Notes: generated by a model not told the origin, from the sequence alone. Shown: positions 1 through 10,097, numbered from the stretch's first letter. The stretch is DNA of 64,000 bases from [Enterobacter] lignolyticus SCF1 (GCF_000164865.1 NC_014618.1:2542001-2606000); one strand, 5' to 3'. Program-made: numbers and translations.

Positions 1-1364
1 GCCGAGTTCGAGCCGCCGTTGGCGGACTGGCAGGTAAACAGCGGGCCGAAGAAGTTGTCCGGGTCGCCGGTTGCCGTGGTCCAGCCCATCAGCGCCGCCT
101 GATGCTCGCCGTCTTTTACGCGCTTAAGGTACTCGCCCCACTCGTAGGAGGTGATTTTGGCGGTAACGCCGATTTTCGCCCAGTCCGCCTGAATCATCTC
201 CGCCATCCGCCTGGCGTTCGGGTTATAGGGCCGCTGAACCGGCATCGCCCACAGGTCAATGGTCAAACCGTCGGCAAACCCGGCCTCTTTAAGCAACGCC
301 CTGGCCTTTTCCGGCGAATAATCGTAGTCCTTAAGATCGGCATCCGCACTCCACACGCCCGGCGGCAGTAAATTCTTCGCCGCCGTGCCGGTGCCGTGAA
401 ATATCGCCTCGACGATCGCGGGCTTATTAATAGCCATCGCCAGCGCCTGACGCACTTTACTATTATCCAGCGGCGGCTTTTGCGTATTAAAGGCGAGGAA
501 GCCGGTATTCAGCCCTGATTTATTCATCAGGGTTATATTTTTATTTTCCTTCATGCGCGGCAGATCGGCGGGATTAGGAAATGGCATTACCTGACATTCA
601 TTCTTTTCCAGTTTGGCATAACGTACCGAGGCATCCGGCGTAATACTAAATACCAGCCGATCGATTTTCGCTTTACCCTGCCAGTAATCCGCAAAAGCGG
701 TAAACAGAATGCGCGAATCTTTCTGGTATTGCGCCAGCTTAAACGGCCCGGTGCCGACCGGGTCCATATCCACCCGCTCCGGCGTCCCTGCTTTCAGCAT
801 CGCGTCGGCGTATTCGGCGGAGAGAATGGAGGCGAAGTACCAGCCGAGGTCGGCGACGAACGGCGCTTCGGCGTGCGCCAGGGTGAAGCGCACCGTATGA
901 TCGTCAATCTTATTGATGGCAGTGATGAGTTTGCCGAACTCCAGGCTTTCAAAATTGGCATAGCTGCCGCCGGAAACCATGTGATACGGGTTTGCCGGGT
1001 CCTTCTGCCGCATGAAGGAAAAAATCACATCGTCGGCGTTAAAATCGCGGCTCGGCGTGAAGTATTTGTTGCTCTGGAACTTCACCCCTTTGCGCAGATG
1101 GAAGGTGTACTCCGTACCGTCCTCACTCACCTCCCAGCGCTCGGCGAGGCTCGGCTGCAGCTCCGTGGTTCCCACGCGGAAATCCACCAGCCGGTTATAG
1201 ATGGGCACCGCGCTGGCATCCACGCTGGTGCCCGAGGTATAGAGTTGGGGGTTAAAATTCTCCGGCGATCCCTCAGAGCAGTAGACCAGCGTTTTCGCCG
1301 CGACGGTGGAACTTACCGTCAGAGCCGCAACCGCCAGCGCAAGTATTGTCAGTTTGCATTTCAT
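1..1364 (-). CDS. DppA-type dipeptide ABC transporter substrate-binding protein (3' end outside window)
   Basis: Periplasmic solute-binding protein of the SBP_bac_5 family, which delivers di/oligopeptides to an ABC permease. About 454 codons are present; DppA is about 535 residues, so the C-terminal part lies beyond the left edge. The N-terminus is a short signal peptide followed by KTLVYCSEGSPENFNPQ, very like mature DppA. Later segments such as FSITPDASVRYAKL and LWAMPVQRPYNPNARRMAEM also match DppA closely. Start chosen at the ATG preceded by AGGAA with 6-nt spacing; another ATG lies two codons upstream. No permease genes are in view, so it may be an orphan receptor. It diverges from a peptidase T paralogue, which suggests a peptide uptake-and-cleavage pair (inference). 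Confidence 0.88.
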   Translation of the reverse strand, partial: MKCKLTILALAVAALTVSSTVAAKTLVYCSEGSPENFNPQLYTSGTSVDASAVPIYNRLVDFRVGTTELQPSLAERWEVSEDGTEYTFHLRKGVKFQSNKYFTPSRDFNADDVIFSFMRQKDPANPYHMVSGGSYANFESLEFGKLITAINKIDDHTVRFTLAHAEAPFVADLGWYFASILSAEYADAMLKAGTPERVDMDPVGTGPFKLAQYQKDSRILFTAFADYWQGKAKIDRLVFSITPDASVRYAKLEKNECQVMPFPNPADLPRMKENKNITLMNKSGLNTGFLAFNTQKPPLDNSKVRQALAMAINKPAIVEAIFHGTGTAAKNLLPPGVWSADADLKDYDYSPEKARALLKEAGFADGLTIDLWAMPVQRPYNPNARRMAEMIQADWAKIGVTAKITSYEWGEYLKRVKDGEHQAALMGWTTATGDPDNFFGPLFTCQSANGGSNS

Positions 1365-1457
1365 GTCCATTTCCTGTTCTTATTGGTTTAGCCTTCCATA
1401 CATAACATCAAAAATTGCATGCAAACACCTGATCTCACGAATAAAGAAGGAATCACT

Positions 1458-2693
1458 ATGGCAACGTCGCTCTCCAGTCAATTAACCCAACGCTTCTTTC
1501 GCTACCTGGCCGTCAGCAGCCAGAGCGACGCCAGCGCCGCCACGCTGCCCACCACCGAGGGGCAGTACGCGATGGCGCGGCTGCTGGCCGATGAGCTACG
1601 GACGCTGGGGCTTGAGGAGATAGTGATTGACGAACACGCCACGGTAACGGCGGTGAAAAAAGGCAATGTGGCGGGCGCGCCGCGAGTGGGGTTCATCACC
1701 CATATCGACACCGTAGACGTCGGTCTGTCGCCGGATATTCATCCGCAGATCCTGCGCTTTAGCGGTGAAGACCTCTGCCTGAACCCGGAAAAAGGCATCT
1801 GGCTGCGCGTTGACGAGCACCCTGAAATTCTCGCCTATCCAAACGAAGAGATTATCTTCAGCGACGGCACCAGCGTGCTGGGCGCCGACAACAAAGCGGC
1901 CGTCACGGTGGTGATGACGCTGCTGGAGAACCTGACGGCGGCGCATCGGCACGGCGATATCGTGGTCGCCTTTGTGCCGGACGAAGAAGTTGGGCTACGC
2001 GGCGCGAAAGCGCTGGACATTGAGCGCCGCTTTAACGTCGATTTCGCCTGGACCATCGACTGCTGCGAGCTGGGGGAAATCGTCTACGAGAACTTTAATG
2101 CGGCGTCGGCCGAAATTCGCTTTACCGGCGTAACGGCGCACCCGATGTCGGCAAAAGGCGTGCTGGTGAACCCGCTACTGATGGCGATGGATTTCATCAG
2201 CCATTTTGACCGCCAGCAAACGCCGGAGCATACCGCCGGACGCGAGGGCTACGTGTGGTTTAACGGCATGGAGGCGGCCCAGAGCGCGGCGGTGCTGCAG
2301 GCCAGCATCCGCGATTTCGACAGCGCCAGCTTTGCCCGCCGCAAGCAGCAGATTGCCGACGTTGTGCAGGCGATTGCCGCGCAGTATCCGACGGCAAAGG
2401 TCGAGTTTACGATTAACGATATCTACAGCAATATCAGCAGCGCCATCGGCGAAGATCGGCGCGCGATTGACCTGATGTTCGAGGCTATGGAAGACCTCGG
2501 CATTCATCCCAGACCAACGCCGATGCGCGGCGGTACGGACGGCGCCGCGCTGTCGGCGAAAGGTCTGCTGACCCCGAACTTCTTCACCGGCGCGCATAAC
2601 TTCCACTCGCCGTTTGAATTCCTGCCGCTGCGATCGTTCGAGGCCTCATACCAGATGGCGCTCCAGCTCTGCCTGCTGGCCGCGCGCTGTTAG
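1458..2693 (+). CDS. pepT: Peptidase T (aminotripeptidase) family, probable second copy
   Basis: Zinc aminopeptidase of family M20B that removes N-terminal residues from tripeptides in the cytoplasm. The 411-residue product has the M20 metal and catalytic motifs: HIDTVD (about 82-87), GADNKAA (142-148), PDEEVG (174-179), ENFNAAS, RGGTDGA and a late HNFHSPFEF. Start chosen at the ATG preceded by AAGGAA; an upstream in-frame ATG at 1419 has no comparable ribosome site. Sequence similarity to E. coli PepT is clear but not close, so this is likely a paralogue rather than the core pepT (which sits elsewhere in relatives, by memory). Its stop codon overlaps the stop of convergent tehB. Confidence 0.85.
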   Translation: MATSLSSQLTQRFFRYLAVSSQSDASAATLPTTEGQYAMARLLADELRTLGLEEIVIDEHATVTAVKKGNVAGAPRVGFITHIDTVDVGLSPDIHPQILRFSGEDLCLNPEKGIWLRVDEHPEILAYPNEEIIFSDGTSVLGADNKAAVTVVMTLLENLTAAHRHGDIVVAFVPDEEVGLRGAKALDIERRFNVDFAWTIDCCELGEIVYENFNAASAEIRFTGVTAHPMSAKGVLVNPLLMAMDFISHFDRQQTPEHTAGREGYVWFNGMEAAQSAAVLQASIRDFDSASFARRKQQIADVVQAIAAQYPTAKVEFTINDIYSNISSAIGEDRRAIDLMFEAMEDLGIHPRPTPMRGGTDGAALSAKGLLTPNFFTGAHNFHSPFEFLPLRSFEASYQMALQLCLLAARC

Positions 2694-3286
2694 GCCGGTT
2701 TGCGCGCCAGCAGCGTAGCGAAGCGCAGCCTGATGCGGTTGCCGTCGGCGTCGGTGCGGTGCAGCTCGCCGACGTCTTCATTGTATCTGGCCAGCGTCCA
2801 GCCCGCGTAATAGTCGCGCAGCTCGCCGGGCCTGAAGGCGAACGGGAAGCCGACGGTGCAGGGATAATCGTCGGTGTCCATGGCCGCGACAATCAGGTTC
2901 CAGCCGCCGGGACGGGTGCAGCGCTGCATATTCGCGATAAGCCCCGGAATGGTCCCGGCGTCAAGGAACATCAGCACCACCGTCGAGAGAATAAAGTCAT
3001 ACTCGCCGTCAAAGCGCAGGCTGTTAAGATCGGCCACGCTCGCGCGCAGATTATCCAGCCCTTCCGCGCTTCTGATTGACTCCAGATTATTGATGCTCAT
3101 GGGATTTTTATCCCATGCCGTCACGTCAAAACCGTTTGCCGCCAGATACAGGCTGTTACGACCGTTGCCGCAGCCCAAATCCAGCGCGCTGCCCGGCGCG
3201 ACGTGCGCAACCGCGTTCAGCACTTCGGAATGGGTGCGGGTCAGGCCATATTTTTCGGTGAAATAATTTTCGTCACGAACGGTCAT
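2690..3286 (-). CDS. tehB: Tellurite-resistance SAM-dependent methyltransferase TehB
   Basis: Cytoplasmic methyltransferase that detoxifies tellurite using S-adenosylmethionine. The 198-residue product matches the length of E. coli TehB and carries the SAM-binding loop LDLGCGNG (about 35-42), followed by a post-I acidic residue in VTAWDKNP. The start ATG overlaps the stop of tehA by 4 nt (ATGA), so the two are translationally coupled. The 3' end overlaps the stop codon of convergent pepT. Confidence 0.93.
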   Translation of the reverse strand: MTVRDENYFTEKYGLTRTHSEVLNAVAHVAPGSALDLGCGNGRNSLYLAANGFDVTAWDKNPMSINNLESIRSAEGLDNLRASVADLNSLRFDGEYDFILSTVVLMFLDAGTIPGLIANMQRCTRPGGWNLIVAAMDTDDYPCTVGFPFAFRPGELRDYYAGWTLARYNEDVGELHRTDADGNRIRLRFATLLARKPA

Positions 3287-4287
3287 GATGGTTCCTTTTT
3301 TCCTGATAATGTCGAACGTTCAACGCGGATCAGCAGCTTGCCGCTCAGCAGCAGGCTCAGCGTGCGAATCAGCAAAAATGCGATGATGGCGTTGGTAAAA
3401 ATAAACAGCGGAATCGCAAGGGTATGAAAAAACCCGGACGTCGCCGCCTGCCCCAGATGCAGCCCGGTGGTCGCCAGCGCGGACACGCCGAACGAGAAGC
3501 TCCAGAATGAGGCATTAAACGGCTGTTTCAGATACCACGGCATCAGGCGCAGCATAAACAGCAGCTGCAGCAGCCCGTAGCCAAAGAGCATCTTCGCCAG
3601 CACGTCGGTCTGGCCGCCGTTGACCGCAAGCCAGGCGCTACAGGCGACCAGCGCGGGCGCCAGCTGGATGCCAAGCGAGGTGCGCAGCGGCGCGGGCAGC
3701 TCGCCGCTGCTGCGCAGGCGCTGCAAAATCACCGGCTCAAGGCTCAGCCAGGAGAAGATCCCGGCGCCGAGAAACACCAGTCCGGCGTCGGTAAACCCCA
3801 GCGCGCCGCAGGCCATCGCGCTGATAAAGTTGTTGGCCACCGTCGGCAGATACAGCCCCGGCGTGGTGGCCTCGCCCGGATGTTTGCCGCGCCATAGCCC
3901 GGCGCTCTGCCAGGCCGCATAGGCAAGCTGTAGCACCACGCCGACGGAAAACAGCGCCAGCGCCAGCGGCCGCAGCCACGGCGTTACGCCAATCGCCACC
4001 AGCATGGTGGTGGCCGGAAACAGGCTGACGAAGCTGCTGGCCACCGGGTGGCGCATCTCCTCCACCACGCTCGCCGGAAAGCGCAGCAGCCGGGTGATAA
4101 ACGCCAGAGTCAACAGCCCCCACATGGCGATGGCCAGTATCACCAGGCCATTACCGATATGCGGACTCACCGGCCAGATAGTGCTGGCGTAGCGCCAGGC
4201 GAAGCCCATGCCGATAGTGCCAAGCACCATACCAAAGTAGCCGGCGGGAAGATGAAGCACTTTGGCTTCCGTCGATAGTCCGTTCAT
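3283..4287 (-). CDS. tehA: TehA tellurite-resistance / dicarboxylate transporter (SLAC1-like channel)
   Basis: Inner-membrane protein of the TehA/SLAC1 (TDT) family, 334 residues, with about ten hydrophobic helices starting at HLPAGYFGMVLGTIGMGFAWRY. E. coli TehA is the structural model for plant SLAC1 anion channels and gives tellurite resistance together with TehB. First gene of the two-gene tehAB unit, read leftward and divergent from ydcK across a roughly 110-bp gap. The family assignment rests on the N-terminal motif, length and the tehB partner. Confidence 0.92.
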   Translation of the reverse strand: MNGLSTEAKVLHLPAGYFGMVLGTIGMGFAWRYASTIWPVSPHIGNGLVILAIAMWGLLTLAFITRLLRFPASVVEEMRHPVASSFVSLFPATTMLVAIGVTPWLRPLALALFSVGVVLQLAYAAWQSAGLWRGKHPGEATTPGLYLPTVANNFISAMACGALGFTDAGLVFLGAGIFSWLSLEPVILQRLRSSGELPAPLRTSLGIQLAPALVACSAWLAVNGGQTDVLAKMLFGYGLLQLLFMLRLMPWYLKQPFNASFWSFSFGVSALATTGLHLGQAATSGFFHTLAIPLFIFTNAIIAFLLIRTLSLLLSGKLLIRVERSTLSGKKEPS

Positions 4288-4398
4288 TGCGTTTAATCTT
4301 TCAAATAATTTTGAAGTTGCATTTTAAAGTAATGTTATCTACGGCGTCACTGAAATTCTTTGCTACGTTTATGTTAATCACTCGTGATGAGAACTGCG

Positions 4399-5379
4399 AT
4401 GAACAAATACCGCCTCAGTACCGCCTCCCGCGTCTTTCACTATCAGCAGGACGGTGAGAAAAAAAGCGTCGACCTCTGGCAGGTGATCGCCCTGCGCGAT
4501 TTTGCCGACGTTAAACAGGGCGCCGCCGGCGGCTGGGTGGATTCGCCGCAGGCGCTGAGCCAGCAGGGAGCGTGCTGGATCTACGACGAAAACAGTATGG
4601 TCTTCGCCGATGCCCGGGTCGAGGAAAACGCGCGTATTTACGGCGCCTGCGTGCTCAGCCACGGCGCGCGGGTGGTGGGAAACGCCGTTGTGGAGACCTC
4701 GGAGATCGGCGACAGCGCCGAATTAAGTGACAACGTCACGGTAAAAAACTCCCGCGTGCGCGGCGAATGCCGCCTCTTCGGCAGCGCCCGGGTCCTCAAC
4801 GACTGCGACATCATCGCCGCCAGAGGACTCACGCGGGATAAGGAACAGCGTCTGCAGATTTACGACCGCGCGACGGTCAGCCGCTCGCGAATTGTCCATC
4901 AGGCGCAGGTGTACGGCGACGCCATCGTCGATCAGGCGTTTATTGAGCATCGGGCGGAGGTCTTTGATGCGGCGATTATCCAGGGCAACGAGGAAAACAA
5001 CGTCTGGCTGTGCGATTGTGCCAAAGTGTACGGCCAGGCGCGGGTGGTCGCCGGGCGCGGCGACGACGCCATTCCCACGCTGCGCTACAGCGCACAGGTC
5101 GCGGAAAACGCCGTCGTCGAAGGCAACTGCGTGCTGAAACACCGGGTGCTGGTCGGCGGCTACGCCTGGCTGCGCGGCGGCCCGGTGCTGCTCGACGACA
5201 ACGTGCTGGTGGAAGGCCACGCCCGCATCAGCGGCGATGTGGTGATCGAGCATCACGTTGAGATTACCGAAAATGCGGTGATTGAGGCCTACGACGGCGA
5301 CACGATTCACCTGCGCGGACGCAAGGTCATTAACGGCGACGCGCGGATCACCCGCACGCCGCTGTTAGGGTCGCTGTAG
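4399..5379 (+). CDS. ydcK: YdcK, left-handed beta-helix protein of unknown function
   Basis: 326-residue protein built largely of hexapeptide-repeat-like units, expected to form a left-handed beta-helix. It matches E. coli YdcK along its length, including KKSVDLWQVIALRDF near the start and HLRGRKVINGDARITRTP at the end. The start giving 326 residues is preferred over ATGs 12 and 15 nt upstream because it equals the E. coli length. The biochemical role is unknown; acyltransferase-like function has been suggested for the fold only. Next to tehAB, as in E. coli. Ends 8 nt from the end of convergent hrpA. Confidence 0.9.
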   Translation: MNKYRLSTASRVFHYQQDGEKKSVDLWQVIALRDFADVKQGAAGGWVDSPQALSQQGACWIYDENSMVFADARVEENARIYGACVLSHGARVVGNAVVETSEIGDSAELSDNVTVKNSRVRGECRLFGSARVLNDCDIIAARGLTRDKEQRLQIYDRATVSRSRIVHQAQVYGDAIVDQAFIEHRAEVFDAAIIQGNEENNVWLCDCAKVYGQARVVAGRGDDAIPTLRYSAQVAENAVVEGNCVLKHRVLVGGYAWLRGGPVLLDDNVLVEGHARISGDVVIEHHVEITENAVIEAYDGDTIHLRGRKVINGDARITRTPLLGSL

Positions 5380-5387
5380 GCCAGGGG

Positions 5388-8300
5388 TCAGGCGCTAATC
5401 TGATCCATCGCCTGCAGGATACGCTTATCGGAGACCGGATACGGCGTACCGAGCTGCTGGGCGAAGTAGCTGATGCGCAGTTCCTCAATCATCCAGCGGA
5501 TCTCCTGAACGTCCGCATCGTCGCGGCGGGCGGGCGGCAGCTTGTTCAGCCACTGCTGCCACGCCTGCTGCACGCTTTCAACCTTCAGCATCTGCGCACG
5601 GTCGCGGTGCGGATCGACCGCCAGCTTCTCCAGCCGGCGCTCAATGCCCTGCAGATAGCGCAGCGTATCGCCCAACCGCTTAAAGCCGTTGCCGGTGACA
5701 AAGCCGCGATACACCAGACCGCTCATTTGCGCCTTAACGTCCGACAGCCCCAGCGCCATGGTCATGTCCACGCGCCCTTTCAGGCGTTTATTGATGTTAA
5801 ACACCGCGGTCAGGATCTGTTCAACCTGTTTGGCTATCTCCACCACGGCGTCGTTGAGCTCGCCCCGGACCTTCTCATGCAGCGCGGCGAAACGTTCTTC
5901 CGTCCACACCGGGCCGCCCGCTTCATCAATCAGCTTATCCACGCCGCAGGAGATGCAGTCGTCAATCAAATCCAGCACTTTGCCGTAGGGGTTAAAATAG
6001 AGCCCCAGCTTGGCCTTGTTCGGCAGCTTCTCGTGCAGGTATTTGATCGGCGACGGGATATTCAGCAGCAGCAGGCGGCGCAGGCCGCACCACATGGCCT
6101 GCTGCTGCTCCTGCGGATTGTCGAAAAGCTTGATTGCCACGCTGTCGAGCTCGTCCACCAGCGCGGGCCAGGCTTTCACCTTGTAGTTACCGCGCTTCTG
6201 CTCATAGCTTTCCGGCAGCGAGCCGAAGCTCCACAGGTGCAGCCCGTTCTGCTCGATGCCGTCATCCGCGACCGCCGACAGCGTCTCCTGCACTTTCCCC
6301 TTCAGCGTCTCCTTCAGCGCCGTGAGGTCGCGTCCCTCCTGCAGCTTTTTATTCTTATCATCCACCACCCGGAAGGTGATTTTCAGATGATCGGGCACCT
6401 GTTCCCAGTGCCAGTCTTCACGGTCAACGGTCACCCCGGTCATCCGCCGCAGCTCGCGCTCAAGCGAGTCGAGCAGCGGCAGCTCCAGCGGCGTGGCGCG
6501 GCCTAAAAACGCTTCTGCATAGTTCGGCGCCGGAACAAAGTTTCGCCGTACCGGCTTGGGCAGCGACTTGATCAGCGCAATGATAAGCTCACGGCGCAGC
6601 CCCGGGATTTGCCATTCAAACCCGGCCTCCTCCACCTGGTTGAGCAGCGGCAGCGGGATGTGCACGGTGACGCCGTCCGCGTCCGCCCCCGGCTCGAACT
6701 GATAGCTCAGGCGCAGCTTCAGGCTGCCCTGGTGCCAGAAATTCGGGTAATCCAGCTTGCTGACGCCCTCCGCGCCCTCTTTGATGAGCATGCTCTTTTC
6801 AAAGCTGAGCAGATCCGGCGTCGCGCGGCTGACCGTTTTCCACCAGCTGTCAAAGTGGCGGGCGGAAACAACCTCGTGGCTGATACGCTGGTCGTAAAAT
6901 TCAAACAGCGTTTCGTCGTCCACCAGGATGTCGCGGCGGCGCGATTTATGCTCCAGCTCTTCGACTTCGGCGCGCAGCCGCAGGTTGTCGCGGAAAAACG
7001 CATGCCGCGTTTGCCAGTCGCCCTCGACCAGCGCGTGGCGGATGAACAGCTCGCGGCACAGCGCCGGGTCAATCTGGCTGTAGTTGACCTTGCGCGCGGC
7101 AACCACCGGCAGGCCGTAAACGGTCACTTTTTCCGTGGCCATAACCGCCCCCTGCGCGCGCTCCCAGTGCGGCTCGCTGTATGAGCGCTTAATCAGGTGC
7201 TGGGCGACGGGCTCCACCCACTCCGGCTCAATGCGCGCGGCAATGCGCCCCCACAGGCGGCTGGTTTCCACCAGCTCCGCGACCATGGTCCACTTCGGCG
7301 GCTTTTTGAACAAGCCGGAGCCGGGGAAAATCGAGAAGCGGGCGTTGCGCGCGCCGGTAAACTCCTGTTTATCCGCATCCTTCATGCCGATATGCGACAG
7401 CAGTCCGGTCAGCAGCGCGACGTGGATCTCGCGGTACTCCGCAGGCGTGCTGTTAACCGGGATCCGCAGCTCCTTCACCACCTGACGCAGCTGGGTGTAG
7501 ATGTCCTGCCACTCGCGCACGCGCAGGTAGTTGAGGTAGTCGGTGCGGCACAGGCGGCGGAACTGGTTCGACGACAGCGCCTTCTGCTGCTCGCCCAGGT
7601 AGTTCCACAGGTTCACAAAGGCCAGGAAATCGGACTCTTTGTCGTGAAAGCGACGATGTTTTTCGTCGGATGCCTGCTGCTTGTCCAGCGGGCGCTCGCG
7701 CGGATCCTGAATCGAGAGCGCAGAGGTGATGATCATCGCCTCGCGCACGCAGCCGTGCTTTTGCGCCTCCAGCACCATCCGCGCCAGGCGCGGGTCGACC
7801 GGCAGCTGGCTGAGCTGGCGGCCCTGCGCCGTCAGCTTATAGGCCGTCGCCTGCTCGTCGGTGGTAATCGCGCCCAGCTCTTCAAGCAGCCGCACGCCGT
7901 CCTGAATGTTGCGCTTGTCCGGCGCTTCCACAAACGGAAATGCCGCGATATCGCCCAGCCCCAGCGCGGTCATCTGCAGAATAACCGAGGCCAGGTTAGT
8001 GCGCAGAATTTCCGGGTCGGTAAACTCCGGGCGCGAGAGAAAATCGTCTTCGGAATAGAGACGGATGCAGATCCCTTCCGATACGCGCCCGCAGCGGCCT
8101 TTACGCTGGTTCGCGGAGGCCTGCGATACGGGCTCGATCGGTAAGCGCTGCACCTTGGTGCGATAGCTGTAGCGGCTGATGCGCGCGGTACCCGGGTCAA
8201 TAACGTACCTGATGCCCGGCACGGTCAGCGACGTTTCCGCGACGTTGGTCGCCAGCACGATACGTCGCCCGCTGTGCGGCTGGAATACCCGGTTCTGCTC

Positions 8301-9290
8301 GCTGTTCGACAACCGCGCATACAGCGGCAGGATTTCGGTATGGCGCATATCCCGCTTGTTCAGCGCATCGGCAGTATCGCGAATTTCGCGCTCGCCGCTC
8401 ATGAAGATCAGGATATCGCCCGGCCCTTCGTGATTCAGCTCGTCGACGGCGTCGAAAATCGCCTGCAGCTGATCGCGCTCGGTATCATCGGCGTCCTCCA
8501 CTATCGGGCGATAGCGGACCTCCACCGGATACGTGCGCCCGGAAACCTCAATCACCGGCGCATTGTTGAAATGGCGTGAGAAGCGCTGCGGGTCGATCGT
8601 CGCCGAGGTGATGATAATCTTCAGATCCGGACGGCGCGGCAGCAGCTCCTTCAGGTAGCCCAGCAGGAAGTCGATGTTCAGGCTGCGCTCGTGCGCTTCG
8701 TCGATAATAATGGTGTCGTACTGCATCAGCAGCCGGTCCTGCTGGATTTCCGCCAGCAGGATACCGTCGGTCATCAGCTTCACCATGGTGCTGTCGCTGA
8801 CGTGATCGCTAAAGCGCACCTTATAGCCGATGCAGCCCCCCGGCTCCGTTTGCAGCTCTTCGGCGATACGGTTCGCCACGGTTCGCGCCGCCAGACGGCG
8901 CGGCTGGGTGTGGCCGATAAGCCCTTTCACCCCGCGCCCCAGCTCCATACAAATCTTCGGCAGCTGGGTGGTTTTCCCCGAACCGGTCTCACCGGCGACA
9001 ATCACCACCTGGTGGTCGCGCACCGCCTCCAGAATGGCCTGTTTTTTCTGACTGACCGGCAGATTTTCCGGATACGTTATCGGCGGGCGCGCCGCTGCTC
9101 GCAGCACGACCTGACCGGCTGCCTGTTCAATCTCCTGCGCCATTTCCTGGAGAATGGCCTGTTGTGCATCAGGATTTTTAACCTTTTTTACCCCGTGCAG
9201 GCGGCGGCTGAAGCGCTGTCTGTCGCGCAGCATCAGGCCATCGAGCAGCGTAGTGAGCATCGGGAAGGTTAACTTCGGTTGTTCTGTCAT
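5388..9290 (-). CDS. hrpA: ATP-dependent RNA helicase HrpA
   Basis: DEAH-box RNA helicase of 1300 residues, the normal HrpA length; linked in E. coli to mRNA processing of fimbrial transcripts and rescue of stalled ribosomes. Motifs in order: Walker A GETGSGKTT (about 100-108), DEAH (197-200), SAT (229-231), motif V region ATNVAETSLTVPG, motif VI QRKGRCGR (395-402). These are followed by the helicase-associated and OB domains and the long C-terminal HrpA extension. Adjacent to azoR, as in E. coli. Strongly conserved core gene. Confidence 0.97.
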   Translation of the reverse strand: MTEQPKLTFPMLTTLLDGLMLRDRQRFSRRLHGVKKVKNPDAQQAILQEMAQEIEQAAGQVVLRAAARPPITYPENLPVSQKKQAILEAVRDHQVVIVAGETGSGKTTQLPKICMELGRGVKGLIGHTQPRRLAARTVANRIAEELQTEPGGCIGYKVRFSDHVSDSTMVKLMTDGILLAEIQQDRLLMQYDTIIIDEAHERSLNIDFLLGYLKELLPRRPDLKIIITSATIDPQRFSRHFNNAPVIEVSGRTYPVEVRYRPIVEDADDTERDQLQAIFDAVDELNHEGPGDILIFMSGEREIRDTADALNKRDMRHTEILPLYARLSNSEQNRVFQPHSGRRIVLATNVAETSLTVPGIRYVIDPGTARISRYSYRTKVQRLPIEPVSQASANQRKGRCGRVSEGICIRLYSEDDFLSRPEFTDPEILRTNLASVILQMTALGLGDIAAFPFVEAPDKRNIQDGVRLLEELGAITTDEQATAYKLTAQGRQLSQLPVDPRLARMVLEAQKHGCVREAMIITSALSIQDPRERPLDKQQASDEKHRRFHDKESDFLAFVNLWNYLGEQQKALSSNQFRRLCRTDYLNYLRVREWQDIYTQLRQVVKELRIPVNSTPAEYREIHVALLTGLLSHIGMKDADKQEFTGARNARFSIFPGSGLFKKPPKWTMVAELVETSRLWGRIAARIEPEWVEPVAQHLIKRSYSEPHWERAQGAVMATEKVTVYGLPVVAARKVNYSQIDPALCRELFIRHALVEGDWQTRHAFFRDNLRLRAEVEELEHKSRRRDILVDDETLFEFYDQRISHEVVSARHFDSWWKTVSRATPDLLSFEKSMLIKEGAEGVSKLDYPNFWHQGSLKLRLSYQFEPGADADGVTVHIPLPLLNQVEEAGFEWQIPGLRRELIIALIKSLPKPVRRNFVPAPNYAEAFLGRATPLELPLLDSLERELRRMTGVTVDREDWHWEQVPDHLKITFRVVDDKNKKLQEGRDLTALKETLKGKVQETLSAVADDGIEQNGLHLWSFGSLPESYEQKRGNYKVKAWPALVDELDSVAIKLFDNPQEQQQAMWCGLRRLLLLNIPSPIKYLHEKLPNKAKLGLYFNPYGKVLDLIDDCISCGVDKLIDEAGGPVWTEERFAALHEKVRGELNDAVVEIAKQVEQILTAVFNINKRLKGRVDMTMALGLSDVKAQMSGLVYRGFVTGNGFKRLGDTLRYLQGIERRLEKLAVDPHRDRAQMLKVESVQQAWQQWLNKLPPARRDDADVQEIRWMIEELRISYFAQQLGTPYPVSDKRILQAMDQISA

Positions 9291-9491
9291 AGCGTTACCG
9301 GGCAGTGCACTGCCGGAAAAATGTCTCTGTTTTCATTGATGTTAGATTACCACATCGCGGCGCTTCTTTCTTTCATCAATAAATTTGAACGAAGACTTCG
9401 ATATATTGCGCTATCCCTGCAGCAGGATTGTGAATAGAGTGTCAACAAGCAACAGGGCAACGGCCCGTCAATCTAATATAAGGAAACACCC

Positions 9492-10097
9492 ATGAGCAAA
9501 GTATTAGTTCTCAAATCCAGTATTCTGGCAGGGTACTCTCAGTCTGGCCAGCTGACCGACTATTTTGTCGATCAGTGGCAGGCAAAACACCCGGCCGATC
9601 AGGTAACCGTCCGTGACCTGGCCGCTTCCCCGATTCCGGTACTGGATGGTGAACTGGTTGGCGCAATGCGTCCGAGCGATGCGCCGCTGACGCCGCGTCA
9701 GCAGGACGCGCTGGCGCTGTCCGATGAGCTGATTGCCGAGCTGAAATCCCACGACGTGATTGTTATCGCCGCGCCGATGTACAACTTTAACATTCCGACG
9801 CAGCTGAAAAACTACTTTGACCTGGTGGCCCGTGCGGGCGTGACGTTCCGCTACACCGAGAACGGTCCGGAAGGTCTGGTGACCGGTAAGCGCGCGGTGG
9901 TTCTGTCCAGCCGCGGCGGTATCCACAAAGATACCCCGACTGACCTGGTCGCACCGTACATGAAGCTGTTCCTGGGCTTCATCGGCATCACCGACGTCAG
10001 CTTCGTGTTTGCTGAAGGCGTTGCCTACGGTCCGGACGTGGCCGCGAAAGCGCAGAGCGACGCAAAAGAAGCGATTAACGACTTCGTTGCCGCCTGA
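9492..10097 (+). CDS. azoR: FMN-dependent NADH-azoreductase
   Basis: Cytoplasmic flavodoxin-fold oxidoreductase, 201 residues, which reduces azo compounds and quinones with NADH through FMN. Recognised by the phosphate-binding loop SSILAGYSQS near the N-terminus, the flavin-contacting PMYNFNIPTQLKNYFD segment (about 95-110) and overall similarity to E. coli AzoR (formerly AcpD). A purine-rich ribosome site (AAGGAA) lies 6 nt before the ATG. Divergent from hrpA and followed by a strong intrinsic terminator. Confidence 0.95.
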   Translation: MSKVLVLKSSILAGYSQSGQLTDYFVDQWQAKHPADQVTVRDLAASPIPVLDGELVGAMRPSDAPLTPRQQDALALSDELIAELKSHDVIVIAAPMYNFNIPTQLKNYFDLVARAGVTFRYTENGPEGLVTGKRAVVLSSRGGIHKDTPTDLVAPYMKLFLGFIGITDVSFVFAEGVAYGPDVAAKAQSDAKEAINDFVAA

